This document shows, one piece after another, positions 15,474 to 22,542 of a stretch of 24,026 bases of DNA. Within the stretch, counting starts at the first letter, position 1. Each line of letters starts with the position of its first letter. Below the pieces are notes generated by a model. The model did no database searches. It was not told where the DNA came from and saw only the letters and a list, made by a program, of their open reading frames with translations. The DNA lies in NCBI GenBank assembly GCA_045606685.1, contig JAZUSJ010000151.1, positions 1 to 24,026 of the forward strand, in the 5' to 3' direction. This DNA comes from SVQP01 sp045606685. Lineage in GTDB: Bacteria > Bacillota > Clostridia > Oscillospirales > CAG-272. The position numbers and the translations under genes are program-made.

Positions 15474-16274
15474 TCACGCAAAGAAATCACGCTTGTTAAA
15501 GCCGGCAGTCATGAAACGCCATGCGGCCTTTCCGCCCGTCAGCCACTCTATATGTGTGTTGTTCTTGGTGTTTTTCAGCATCTGCGCCACCAAAAAGTCC
15601 GCCACAACGTCGGGGTAATCGCCAAGGATATTGTAGACCTTCTTGGTCTTTTCGGGCAGATCGATCTTCTCCTTGCCGCCCAACGCGCCCGTGGTGAAAT
15701 CGGTGATCATGATACCGGGGCTGAGTCTGCCCACGATCACACCCGTTCCCCTCTCTTCGCTTTCCTTGGCAAGCGCCTGTGTAAAATGCGTCACGGCGCG
15801 CTTGCTTGTGCCGTACATATTCAGCCCCAGCATCATAGCGTCGTTGCTGCCGTAGCCTTCCAAATTGTAGATCGCACCGTGTCCCTGCCCGATCATCTGC
15901 TCCATCGCAGCCTTGGAGCCGTATACAGCGCCCTTCAGGTCAACGTCCAGCACCAATCTGATCTCGGTTTCGGAAAGCTCCCACAGCGCCTTCATGGGCT
16001 GGTTGATGCCCGCGTTATTGATCCAGATGTCAATACCTCCGCAGTTTTCCACCGCAAAGGCCGCCAAAGCCTGCATGCTCTCCAAGCTCAATACGTCGCC
16101 CACGCAAGCAAGCACCTTGCCCGCACCGCCAACCTGCTCCAGATTGGTCTTTGCCGCCTCAAGCTGCGCGGCGTTGATGTCGTTGAGCACCACGTTGAAA
16201 TCCGCCTTGCGAAAACGGGTTGCCAACTCATAGCCCAAGCCTCTGCCCGAGCCTGTAATTACGATTGTCTTCAT
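15474..16274 (-). CDS. Short-chain dehydrogenase/reductase (SDR)
   Basis: The start at 16274 (MKTIVITGSG) is chosen because GGAGGATATCAAT precedes it, giving 266 residues. It shows the classical SDR features: cofactor loop TGSGRGLG at 7-14, NNAG at 86-89, and the catalytic YxxxK as Tyr154/Lys158 in MYGTSK. The segment where most SDRs carry the catalytic serine reads YNLEGYGSND, so Ser143 or another residue must take that role. A C-terminal tail of about 50 residues (KTKKVYNILGDYPDVVADFLVAQ) goes beyond the core. NAD(P)H-dependent reduction of a carbonyl is expected; the substrate is unknown. It follows the membrane-protein gene by 37 bases, probably in one transcript. Confidence 0.85.
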   Translation of the reverse strand: MKTIVITGSGRGLGYELATRFRKADFNVVLNDINAAQLEAAKTNLEQVGGAGKVLACVGDVLSLESMQALAAFAVENCGGIDIWINNAGINQPMKALWELSETEIRLVLDVDLKGAVYGSKAAMEQMIGQGHGAIYNLEGYGSNDAMMLGLNMYGTSKRAVTHFTQALAKESEERGTGVIVGRLSPGIMITDFTTGALGGKEKIDLPEKTKKVYNILGDYPDVVADFLVAQMLKNTKNNTHIEWLTGGKAAWRFMTAGFNKRDFFA

Positions 16275-16311
16275 ATTGATATCCTCCATTGTTGTTTTTC
16301 GTTGTATTTTG

Positions 16312-17007
16312 TCATGCCTGTTCTTTGATCTTGAGTTGTAGCGAACCGCTCTTATTTTCCTTTACGACCACCAAACGATCAATATTTCTGAAATATGCAA
16401 TGTAATCCAGATGTACCTGCCGCCTTTTTTGCGCGTCATGCTTTGCTTCCTTCAGTCTGATCTGATAAGAATCCCGCAAATTATATACCGTAAAGTACGA
16501 ATTGCTGCGCCTGCACGCGTACAGCCGCAAAATATCCGCCACGAATTGATTATCCTGCGGTATCATTTCCTCAGAAAATTGGGCGCTGCATTCCCGCTCG
16601 CCCGATTCCATATAAAACTGCTTGTTTTCATCCTTACGGGATCCGATATCATTGATCATAGCGATCGCAAGCATAGACAGCAATCCCACCGCCGAGATCA
16701 TACCCACCAAAACGGTCAGAAAGCCCTCCCCTATCACGTCAGTATAACAGAGCAAACCGAGCAACGCGAAAACGGGAATGGAAAGATACGATGCAAAAAA
16801 CCCCACAACCTCGTATAGCGTGTATCGTTCAAAATGCCTTGGTTTGAAATAGATCAGCTTACAAATCCCCTTCTTTTCTATCAGAAAATGCGTTTCGTAC
16901 CAAATAGAAAAGGATCGGTTGCCAATGTTGCCCGACGCCTCCATCTGCCCGAGCAGGATACACATCATCAACCCGTACAGCAAAAGGGCGATTTCATTGT
17001 TTTCCAT
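16312..17007 (-). CDS. Small membrane protein of unknown function
   Basis: The start at 17007 (MENNEIALLLYG) is supported by GAGGTGCTTT directly upstream; longer versions run into the promoter. The 231-residue protein has a hydrophobic N-terminal segment (about 5-20) and two adjacent membrane segments between about 70 and 130 (GFFASYLSIPVFALLGLLCY and LTVLVGMISAVGLLSMLAIAM). A charged cytoplasmic C-terminal half of about 95 residues has RNSYFTVYNLRDSYQIRLKEAKHDAQKRR. No family or catalytic motif is recognised. It has its own promoter and is followed by the SDR gene. Confidence 0.7.
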   Translation of the reverse strand: MENNEIALLLYGLMMCILLGQMEASGNIGNRSFSIWYETHFLIEKKGICKLIYFKPRHFERYTLYEVVGFFASYLSIPVFALLGLLCYTDVIGEGFLTVLVGMISAVGLLSMLAIAMINDIGSRKDENKQFYMESGERECSAQFSEEMIPQDNQFVADILRLYACRRSNSYFTVYNLRDSYQIRLKEAKHDAQKRRQVHLDYIAYFRNIDRLVVVKENKSGSLQLKIKEQA

Positions 17008-17035
17008 AAAGCACCTCATTTCTTGTTGCAAAATC

Positions 17036-17064
17036 ATTATATCACACTCTTTTGGTAAAATCAA
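17036..17064 (-). promoter_or_regulatory. Promoter of the membrane protein/SDR unit
   Basis: On the minus strand TTGATT (17064-17059), a 17-base spacer and TATAAT (17041-17036), 28 bases before the start codon. Confidence 0.75.
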
Positions 17065-17094
17065 TGCTTTTCGACCAAAGTGGGAAGCCACCTT

Positions 17095-17128
17095 GCAAAA
17101 AGGCACCCTGTTGGGTGCCTTTGCGTTG
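17095..17128 (+). terminator. Terminator hairpin, first copy of a 34-bp direct repeat
   Basis: GGCACCC-TGTT-GGGTGCC flanked by AAAAA and TTTGCG makes a strong symmetrical hairpin. The whole 34 bases recur without a change at 18062-18095. No gene on the plus strand ends just before this copy, so it may be a relic left by duplication. It could also stop leftward transcription before the membrane-protein promoter. Confidence 0.75.
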
Positions 17129-17166
17129 TGAAAGGGCTATAAAAAAGATATTTTCGACGTATCGCT

Positions 17167-17180
17167 TACGGGACTTGAAC
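17167..17180. pseudogene. Possible tRNA T-arm relic
   Basis: ACGGGACTTGAACC here is identical to 14 bases of the tRNA-Met 3' half at 23880-23893 and has the same orientation (T-loop TTCAAGT on the minus strand). The flanking bases do not give a T stem or acceptor stem, so at most this is a degraded fragment. A chance match to a short conserved sequence is possible. The rest of 17129-17361 holds nothing I can name. Confidence 0.25.
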
Positions 17181-17361
17181 CTAACGGTTACATCTCCTTA
17201 AAACGAGCTTTTGACAGTACATTTATTTATTAACACTCAACCTTAAAATCATAAAGACGCACGATTCCCTCACACGCAGTTACACCTACGTAAAATTCTT
17301 CAAATATCTACATAGAAATAAAAACAATAATACTGCTTATTGATACCATGCATTTACCCCT

Positions 17362-17529
17362 TTACTCGCAGTCCTGCTTTTTTGGCTTCGCTATCATAAA
17401 TGCAGGCTCGTTAGACATTATTAGCTCCGCTCCAAAGCATGCTGCGCGTTTCATTTCTTCGATCGTGCGAACAGATGCCCCAACCCAAGGATGAACTCCC
17501 TGCGCTATAAGAGCGTTGGAATCTTTGGC
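17362..17529 (-). pseudogene. C-terminal remnant of a glycerophosphodiester phosphodiesterase-like gene
   Basis: The leftward frame ends with about 55 residues including NALIAQGVHPWVGASVRTIE and EEMKRAACFGAELIMSNEP. This resembles the last strands of the GDPD TIM barrel, where a final D/N-x-P follows a GA-x-L-I-x-(T/S)N pattern. Everything upstream of about 17529 reads antisense to the DeoR-like remnant and shows no GDPD similarity. The catalytic N-terminal three quarters are therefore gone and the fragment cannot be active. Family assignment rests on this short tail. Confidence 0.5.
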
Positions 17530-17773
17530 ATATGTTGGTTCGGCGGCAATAGATACAGTGCGAAAGGTATATTTTGATGCAGTGCTTTTTTCAAGTGCGG
17601 GCTTTGACGACAATGTAGTCAGCGATTGGTCGGAAGGAGAAACAGAACTCCGCCGAGTTGTATTAGAGCAGTCAGCAAAGCGTTATTTTTTGGCTGACCA
17701 TACCAAACGCGGCAAACGCTATACACATATTGTCTGCCGCATAAATGAGCTTGATAAAATTATCTGCGAGTAA
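17525..17773 (+). pseudogene. C-terminal remnant of a DeoR-family regulator
   Basis: About 82 residues, from AYVGSAAIDTVRKVYFDAVLF to INELDKIICE, match the C-terminal effector domain pattern of DeoR/GlpR repressors: FSSAGFDDN, then ELRRVVLEQSAKRYFLADHTK and a final I-x-E-L-D-x-I-I-x. The DNA-binding N-terminus is absent. The fragment starts where the divergent GDPD-like remnant ends, so one deletion could have removed the 5' parts of two divergent genes. No ribosome binding site precedes the nearby ATG. Confidence 0.6.
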
Positions 17774-17839
17774 AAAATCGCAAATCCTCCCCAAAACATC
17801 CGGATTTTTGAGGTGTGCATCCTTGAAGGAAGCACAATA

Positions 17840-18059
17840 TGGTTGCAACGGTGGGATTTTTGCCGCTTGCGGCTCTTGCCCTCTCGCGTCGCATAGTCGC
17901 CGCGCGTCGCTCGATACACTCGCTCCTTCGGCTCCTTGCTTTGGCTCGACCGTTCTGTCGCAAACGATATTCAATCGTTTGCGACAGAACTAACCCAACG
18001 AGCTACGCTCGTCGGATCGCAATCGAAGATTGCGAGTTCAAATCCCACCTCCGCAACCA
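17840..18059. repeat. 220-bp inverted-repeat element with tRNA-3'-end-like termini and three internal hairpins
   Basis: The left end TGGTTGCAACGGTGGGATTT (17840-17859) matches, 17 of 20, the reverse complement of the right end AAATCCCACCTCCGCAACCA (18040-18059). The right end, GTTCAAATCCCACCTCCGCAACCA in two parts (T-loop, acceptor strand, CCA), looks exactly like a tRNA 3' terminus. Three hairpins stand before it: a 17-bp perfect stem (17952-17968 with 17974-17990), ACGAGC/GCTCGT (17998-18012) and TCGCAATC/GATTGCGA (18017-18035). The T stem cannot form, so this is not a functional tRNA. It occupies most of the gene-free 17774-18152 stretch; frames across it are artefacts. Confidence 0.55.
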
Positions 18060-18061
18060 AC

Positions 18062-18095
18062 GCAAAAAGGCACCCTGTTGGGTGCCTTTGCGTTG
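18062..18095 (+). terminator. Terminator hairpin, second copy of the 34-bp direct repeat
   Basis: Identical to 17095-17128: a seven-pair GGCACCC/GGGTGCC stem with TGTT loop, extended by CGCAAA/TTTGCG. It begins two bases after the CCA of the tRNA-like end, the usual place of a tRNA terminator, so this copy may be the original. Confidence 0.8.
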
Positions 18096-18152
18096 GCATA
18101 CAATCCCTAACTCTATACAATGCACCACTTTTAGGGGATATGGTGCATTTAC

Positions 18153-19160
18153 TTATAGTTGAGACAGTAATTTATTTCTTGCATTATTTACCACAGACAA
18201 CCGCTTTTTTACCGTCAGTTTGATGCCTACCTTTTTACAGACATCGGACAGGATACCTTTCAAATCCTCGTCGCATATAGCGATTTCGGAGGGCTTGCCG
18301 TATCTCTCAACAAAATGATCAAGCATGTTGAAAACAATACCGGGTTGATTGTGCGACGGCGAGAGCATCTCGTTTACGAGAATAAATCCATTTTGGGGCT
18401 CAACCGCAAGTAACATCCTTGGGAACGTACCTCTTCCGTTCTCATCATCGTAAATAACGTCAACGTAGGACCAATCCAGTTCAACAGAATAGTCTGCGTT
18501 TTTCATCGCACGAACCTCGCGCATCCAATCGTTTTCATGGACCGTAACTACCGGATGAGAAATAATATCCTTTGAAATATCAACTTCAAGCGGGTGAGTA
18601 TAATACAGTTTGTCCTTTGGCTCATACCAACGCACAAGATTTTTGCCCTTGCCAAATTCGGGGTCGAGTCCTTGTTCATAGACGGCTCGGAGCATCATAT
18701 GCAGATTTTCGAAAGCGGTTGTGAGCAGATCTATTTCTTTTCCATCAAGTGGAACGGGGGAATAGCCGATCTCATATCTATCGAAATGCAACCACGCACC
18801 CTTGCCGCGAGGCTTGAAGCCAAGCTCCTTGATAAGCGCATAGCTTTCCTCGCTGAGATCCTCGCGGTTATCCCAAAGACAGATCAAAGCGTTTTGCAGC
18901 ATAAACACGGGTTCGTGTTTGCTGTTTTTCTCGGTAAGCCTTACTCTTGCGCGAGCATAGTCCTCCTCACAGGTATAGCAAGCTATTCCACATTTTTGCG
19001 CAGATTCTCCGATAAATGAAAACAGCACCGCCTTGCTTTTATCTTTCCAGATATATGTGAACTTGTCGGCTTCGCTAAAATCCTCCCAAGGCTGCATAAC
19101 ACCGATCTGCTGTGCTACCGCATACAAGCGTAGCCATTTTTGCTTCAATTTTTCCGTCAT
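18153..19160 (-). CDS. DUF7309/DUF6930-like protein, Fic partner
   Basis: The 335-residue soluble protein looks two-domained. The N-terminal part (about 1-170) has KLKQKWLRLYAVAQQIGVMQPWEDFSEADKF and FSFIGESAQKCGIACYTCEEDY, resembling DUF7309. The C-terminal part (about 200-335) has RMLLAVEPQNGFILVNEML and MLDHFVERYGKPSEIAICDE, resembling DUF6930. Both are domains of unknown function that occur together in Bacillota; I assign them from memory of the pattern. No catalytic motif is evident. The start codon is two bases after the Fic stop and its AGGAGACTG lies within the Fic 3' end, so the two are translationally coupled. Confidence 0.65.
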   Translation of the reverse strand: MTEKLKQKWLRLYAVAQQIGVMQPWEDFSEADKFTYIWKDKSKAVLFSFIGESAQKCGIACYTCEEDYARARVRLTEKNSKHEPVFMLQNALICLWDNREDLSEESYALIKELGFKPRGKGAWLHFDRYEIGYSPVPLDGKEIDLLTTAFENLHMMLRAVYEQGLDPEFGKGKNLVRWYEPKDKLYYTHPLEVDISKDIISHPVVTVHENDWMREVRAMKNADYSVELDWSYVDVIYDDENGRGTFPRMLLAVEPQNGFILVNEMLSPSHNQPGIVFNMLDHFVERYGKPSEIAICDEDLKGILSDVCKKVGIKLTVKKRLSVVNNARNKLLSQL

Positions 19161-19162
19161 AA

Positions 19163-20056
19163 TCAGTCTCCTAAAATCTTCAAGTATCTGTCAAGCCTTG
19201 CCTCAATATATCCGGCGAACAAGTTCTCCATTGTGGAAAGCTTACCCTTGACATGGTATTCATCGAAAGCGTTGTAATAAGCCAGGCGGTCGGTAAACTT
19301 TATATCAATGGGCGGATAGCCTGCTTTCATCAGCTCAAAATTTACCAACAAACGTCCGGTTCTGCCGTTACCGTCAATAAACGGATGGATACCCTCAAAT
19401 TCAATATGAAAACGTGCAAGCTTGGTTACAATATTGTCATTGCTTTCCAAATATTCATGAATAAGTTGCTCCATCTTCGGCTCTATCAAATACGGCTGAA
19501 CGGGTTCGTGATGCGCACCCATAATACGAACGGGAACACGACGGTAAACTCCACGGTCATCTCTTTTGTCAGCGAGAACCAAGTAATGAATTTGCTTGAT
19601 AACCCTTTCGCTGATTGGAATATTATCCCGTACAAGCTCGCAAACGTATTCGAAGGCTTCCTTGTGACCTACCGCCTCCATATGATCCTTAAGTGGCTTT
19701 TGGTCTATCGTAAGACCTCGGAGTACCAGGTCAGTTTCGCGGAGTGTGAGTGTGTTTCCCTCGATAGCGTTGGAGTTATACGTGTATTCAACAATAAATT
19801 CTTCATTGAGTCTTGCGACTTCTCCCTCGGTCAACGGTCTTCTGCCGTCAAGCTCCTTCTTTTTCTGCTCGATCCGTGCAAGAATACTTTCTCTTGATCT
19901 ATATCTTCCGTCGGCAGGCTTTACGGCATCGCTCGGGATTTTCCAAGAGCGTCCGTCTTGATATGCGCCCGGGATTTTCCCTTCGGAGCAAAGCACACGA
20001 ATTCTTCTATCAGAGATGCCCCACTTTTCGGAAGCTTGTTTTATGGTCATAAACAT
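19163..20056 (-). CDS. Fic family protein with N-terminal HTH and inhibitory motif
   Basis: Start at 20056 (MFMTIKQASEKWGIS) is set by AAGGAGGTTAGGCGT; 297 residues result. Residues 4-45 form a MerR/excisionase-like helix-turn-helix. SNAIEG at 95-100 is the [S/T]xxxE[G/N] inhibitory helix placed before the Fic core (class II), and HPFIDGNGRTGR at 224-235 is the complete catalytic motif with His224. Fic proteins transfer AMP or related groups from nucleotides to protein hydroxyls; the built-in glutamate keeps them off until relieved. The HTH suggests the protein also acts as its own regulator. It is the first gene of a two-gene unit, divergent from the DUF4143 ATPase across a 228-base repeat-rich region. 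Targets are unknown. Confidence 0.9.
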   Translation of the reverse strand: MFMTIKQASEKWGISDRRIRVLCSEGKIPGAYQDGRSWKIPSDAVKPADGRYRSRESILARIEQKKKELDGRRPLTEGEVARLNEEFIVEYTYNSNAIEGNTLTLRETDLVLRGLTIDQKPLKDHMEAVGHKEAFEYVCELVRDNIPISERVIKQIHYLVLADKRDDRGVYRRVPVRIMGAHHEPVQPYLIEPKMEQLIHEYLESNDNIVTKLARFHIEFEGIHPFIDGNGRTGRLLVNFELMKAGYPPIDIKFTDRLAYYNAFDEYHVKGKLSTMENLFAGYIEARLDRYLKILGD

Positions 20057-20080
20057 ACGCCTAACCTCCTTCTTTTTTGT

Positions 20081-20109
20081 ATTATACCACATTCTCGGAA
20101 TAATATCAA
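20081..20109 (-). promoter_or_regulatory. Promoter of the Fic unit
   Basis: On the minus strand TTGATA (20109-20104), 17 bases, TATAAT (20086-20081), 25 bases before the Fic start. The CGGAATAATAT direct repeats overlap the -35 box. Confidence 0.8.
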
Positions 20110-20149
20110 TGGTTGCGGAATAATATTTTTGCGATTGACGGAACAATAC
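20096..20149. repeat. Three 11-bp direct repeats over the Fic promoter
   Basis: CGGAATAATAT at 20096-20106, the same at 20116-20126, and the close variant CGGAACAATAC at 20139-20149. Spacing is 20 and 23 bases, about two helical turns, and the first copy covers part of the -35 box. These fit operator sites for a regulator, perhaps the HTH domain of Fic. Confidence 0.6.
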
Positions 20150-20155
20150 AATCAT

Positions 20156-20237
20156 AGTTTAACGAACTTTTTCGATTACGAACCGCAAAAGCATAATAGT
20201 TTACAAAGTTTTGCGATTATAAACCGCAAAACTATTG
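20156..20237. repeat. Two tandem 42-bp repeats before the ATPase promoter
   Basis: Units beginning AGTTT at 20156 and 20198 align along about 40 bases. Both contain CGATTA(C/T)(G/A)AACCGCAAAA, and in the second unit TTTTGCG (20208 region) pairs with CGCAAAA to make a hairpin. The second unit ends in the -35 box of the rightward promoter, so binding there should affect ATPase transcription. Confidence 0.6.
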
Positions 20238-20263
20238 ATTTTTGATTTGCATTGTGGTATAAT
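20235..20263 (+). promoter_or_regulatory. Promoter of the AAA/DUF4143 ATPase
   Basis: TTGATT (20235-20240), a 17-base spacer and TATAAT (20258-20263), then GGAGGTGATC from about 20272 and ATG at 20285. GTGGTATAATACAA around the -10 is the same as in the divergent Fic promoter. Confidence 0.8.
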
Positions 20264-20284
20264 ACAAGGGCGGAGGTGATCAAA

Positions 20285-21496
20285 ATGATTTACAGACCTT
20301 TATACGTTGATAAAATTATGGCGTACACAGACACGCCTTTCGTAAAAATTCTTACCGGAGTTCGTCGTTGCGGTAAGTCCACCATACTCAAAATGATTAT
20401 GGAAAAACTGAATACAGAGCGCGGTGTTCCTTTGGAGCGTATTCTTTCCTACCGCTTTGATTCAATGGAATATGAAGATATGACAGCGAAGCAGATTTAT
20501 GTCGATATCAAATCCCACCTTGCCCCTGATGCCAAGACCTATCTCTTCCTTGATGAGGTTCAGGAGATAAACGGCTGGGAGAAGATTGTCAATTCGCTGT
20601 CTTCGGATTTCAATGTGGATATCTATGTTACCGGTTCTAACTCCCGTATGATGTCCTCGGAGATTTCCACTTATTTGACGGGCAGATATATCACCTTTAG
20701 AATTTTCACTCTCTCCTTTGCCGAGTATTTGACCTTCAAGTCCGCATACACAACCGTCGGCTCTCCTCGCGAGGAGCTTGCGAATTATATCAAGTTCGGA
20801 GGATTCCCGGCAACGCATCTGCAAGCGTATACGGCAGACGAGATTTATACCATTGTAAGAGATATTTATAATTCCACGGTATTCTCGGATATCATAAAGC
20901 GCAACCAGGTTCGTAAGGTTGATCAGCTTGAGCGTGTGGTCAAATACACCTTTGGCAACGTCGGCAATACCTTCTCAGCAAAGTCCATATCCGACTATCT
21001 CAAAGCCGAGAAAAGAACGCTCGACCATGAGACCGTCTACAGTTATCTTGAAAAGCTTGAAAAGGCATACCTTTTGCACCGTTGCTCACGCTACGATATG
21101 CAAGGCAAGGAAGTCCTCAAAACGCAGGAGAAGTTCTATCTTGCCGACACCGCTCTGCGCTATAGCGTTCTCGGTTACAACACCGACACCGTTGCTGCAA
21201 GCCTTGAAAATGTGGTTTACTTGGAACTTTGCCGCCGTGGCTATACCGTAAATATCGGCAAGACCGCAGACGGCGAAATCGACTTTGTCGCAACCCGTCA
21301 AGGTGACAAGCTCTATATCCAGGTTACCCAAGAGATAAAATCCGAAAAGACAGAACAGAGAGAATATGACCGTCTGCTTGCCGTTTCGGATAACCATCCC
21401 AAGTACGTTCTCTTGACGGATGATTTCGCCGGGGGCAACTACCAAGGCATCAAGACGATGCACATGGCAGACTTCCTGCTTTCGGATGAATATTGA
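20285..21496 (+). CDS. AAA_14/DUF4143 ATPase
   Basis: The start at 20285 (MIYRPLYVDKIM) is fixed by GGAGGTGATCAAA; 403 residues. The N-terminal AAA_14 domain has Walker A GVRRCGKST (25-33), Walker B YLFLDEVQE (86-94) and sensor-like YVTGSNS. The C-terminal DUF4143 region (about 200-370) ends with GEIDFVATRQGDKLYIQVTQ, resembling a PD-(D/E)XK-like core (Asp after Glu-Ile, then Q-V-T in place of E-x-K). Such proteins are very common in anaerobic Bacteroidota and Bacillota, often in several copies, with unknown function; proposed roles are DNA binding or processing. It is divergent from Fic, and a serine recombinase relic begins directly after it. Confidence 0.85.
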   Translation: MIYRPLYVDKIMAYTDTPFVKILTGVRRCGKSTILKMIMEKLNTERGVPLERILSYRFDSMEYEDMTAKQIYVDIKSHLAPDAKTYLFLDEVQEINGWEKIVNSLSSDFNVDIYVTGSNSRMMSSEISTYLTGRYITFRIFTLSFAEYLTFKSAYTTVGSPREELANYIKFGGFPATHLQAYTADEIYTIVRDIYNSTVFSDIIKRNQVRKVDQLERVVKYTFGNVGNTFSAKSISDYLKAEKRTLDHETVYSYLEKLEKAYLLHRCSRYDMQGKEVLKTQEKFYLADTALRYSVLGYNTDTVAASLENVVYLELCRRGYTVNIGKTADGEIDFVATRQGDKLYIQVTQEIKSEKTEQREYDRLLAVSDNHPKYVLLTDDFAGGNYQGIKTMHMADFLLSDEY

Positions 21497-22157
21497 CCCA
21501 CGGATAATGGGGACTACCTTCAGCAACTCGCCCTTTTCCACAAAGATCTTCTGCGGTGATTGCGGTGCGCGGTATACGCCCATCACCTGGCACTCCACCG
21601 ACAAGTACCGCCGTTTGGTGTGGCAATGCATCGACAAGTTTCATAATGAGGTCAAATGCACCACCCACTTCACTGAACCGCAAATCAAGGAGAAGTTCCT
21701 TGAATTGTTCGCCATCTACTTTGCCGACCGCAAAGCAACCCTCGACACACTTCGGTACGTGCAGAAAACGCTGACAGACACCGATTTCATCGACGAGGAT
21801 ATTGCCGACTCTGAAAGAGAGATGGATCTCCTGACCGAAATGATACGGCAAACGGTGATGCAAAACGCCTCTGCTTCGCTCACCGAGGACGAGTACCGCC
21901 GCCGTTACAATGACCTAACCGACCGCTTTCATGCCGAGGAGGAAAAACACAAACGACTTACCCAAAAGCGTAAGCGAATGGTAGCGGAGTCGGTTGCCAT
22001 CGGCGGTATGCTCTCCCAACTGACAGAACTTGAAGCTCCGCCCATCGAGTTTGACGAAAAACTGTGGCACGCTGTAGTTGAACGTGTAACCGTATATAAC
22101 GATGACCGCTTGGTGTATTCACTAAAGGACGGCAGCGAGATAACGGTTATGCTTTGA
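21486..22157 (+). pseudogene. C-terminal fragment of a large serine recombinase
   Basis: The frame resembles the end of large serine recombinases from about 21519: NSPFSTKIFCGDCGARYTPI with the zinc-ribbon cysteines (CxxC, then WQC and VKC), followed by a long charged coiled coil (SEREMDLLTEMIRQ ... RKRM) and the terminal strand region VERVTVYNDDRLVYSLKDGSEI. The resolvase catalytic domain and the recombinase domain, about 300 residues, are missing. The ATG at 21486 lies inside the ATPase gene and has no ribosome binding site. The fragment cannot recombine DNA by itself. It marks the island as mobile in origin. Confidence 0.85.
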
Positions 22158-22168
22158 TAGAGAATAGA

Positions 22169-22215
22169 AAAAGTCCCCGAATGGCACCCAGGGTTGATGC
22201 TGTTCGGGGACTTTT
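22169..22215. terminator. Terminator after the recombinase relic
   Basis: AAAAGTCCCCGAA (22169-22181) and TTCGGGGACTTTT (22203-22215) form a perfect 13-bp stem with a 21-base loop and with A/T-runs on both sides, so it should work in both directions for the relic on the plus strand and the small gene on the minus strand. Confidence 0.8.
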
Positions 22216-22239
22216 AGTGCTTATGCAATAGACTTGTTT

Positions 22240-22479
22240 TTAATCTTCCTTATGTTCCTCAGTTATTCCAAAAGCTTCTATTATTTTTTTATTCGCCTCT
22301 TCGATTTTAGCTATATTTTCGGGATTTTTGAGTTTTTTCTGTATTTCCTCATCTAAACAACTTTGAGATTTTTCAAAAACAACCTCAACCATATCAGGAG
22401 TGGCGTGCTCATTCTCAACAAGTATAGCAGGTTTCACCCCAGGCACTGAATTATTGGGTTCAATAACAACTTTTTTCAT
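22240..22479 (-). CDS. Small acidic unknown protein, downstream of the transglutaminase-like gene
   Basis: The start at 22479 (MKKVVIEPNN) is chosen because GGAG stands eight bases before it; 79 residues. The N-terminal half (KKVVIEPNNSVPGVKPAILV) is extended, without charged helices. The C-terminal half (DEEIQKKLKNPENIAKIEEA onward) is an acidic helix rich in Lys and Glu. The single Cys lies in SQSCLDEE. No signal peptide or membrane segment is seen and no family is recognised. It lies 64 bases after the transglutaminase-like gene, on the same strand and similarly AT-rich, so co-expression is likely. It could be a substrate, inhibitor or partner of that protein. Confidence 0.65.
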   Translation of the reverse strand: MKKVVIEPNNSVPGVKPAILVENEHATPDMVEVVFEKSQSCLDEEIQKKLKNPENIAKIEEANKKIIEAFGITEEHKED

Positions 22480-22542
22480 GTTTTTTCTCCATTTCATAAT
22501 TATATTTTTGTTTTAAACATCTCATATATCACATAGATTTTA

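Noticed and set aside
18036..18059. A functional tRNA gene ending in CCA
   Set aside because: The T stem does not pair and no 5' acceptor strand, D arm or anticodon arm can be found upstream; only the 3' end is tRNA-like.
17672..18223. Several overlapping frames of 65-107 codons on both strands
   Set aside because: They read through inverted repeats, the tRNA-like end and the terminator; Cys/Arg/Ser-rich composition typical of non-coding repeat translation.
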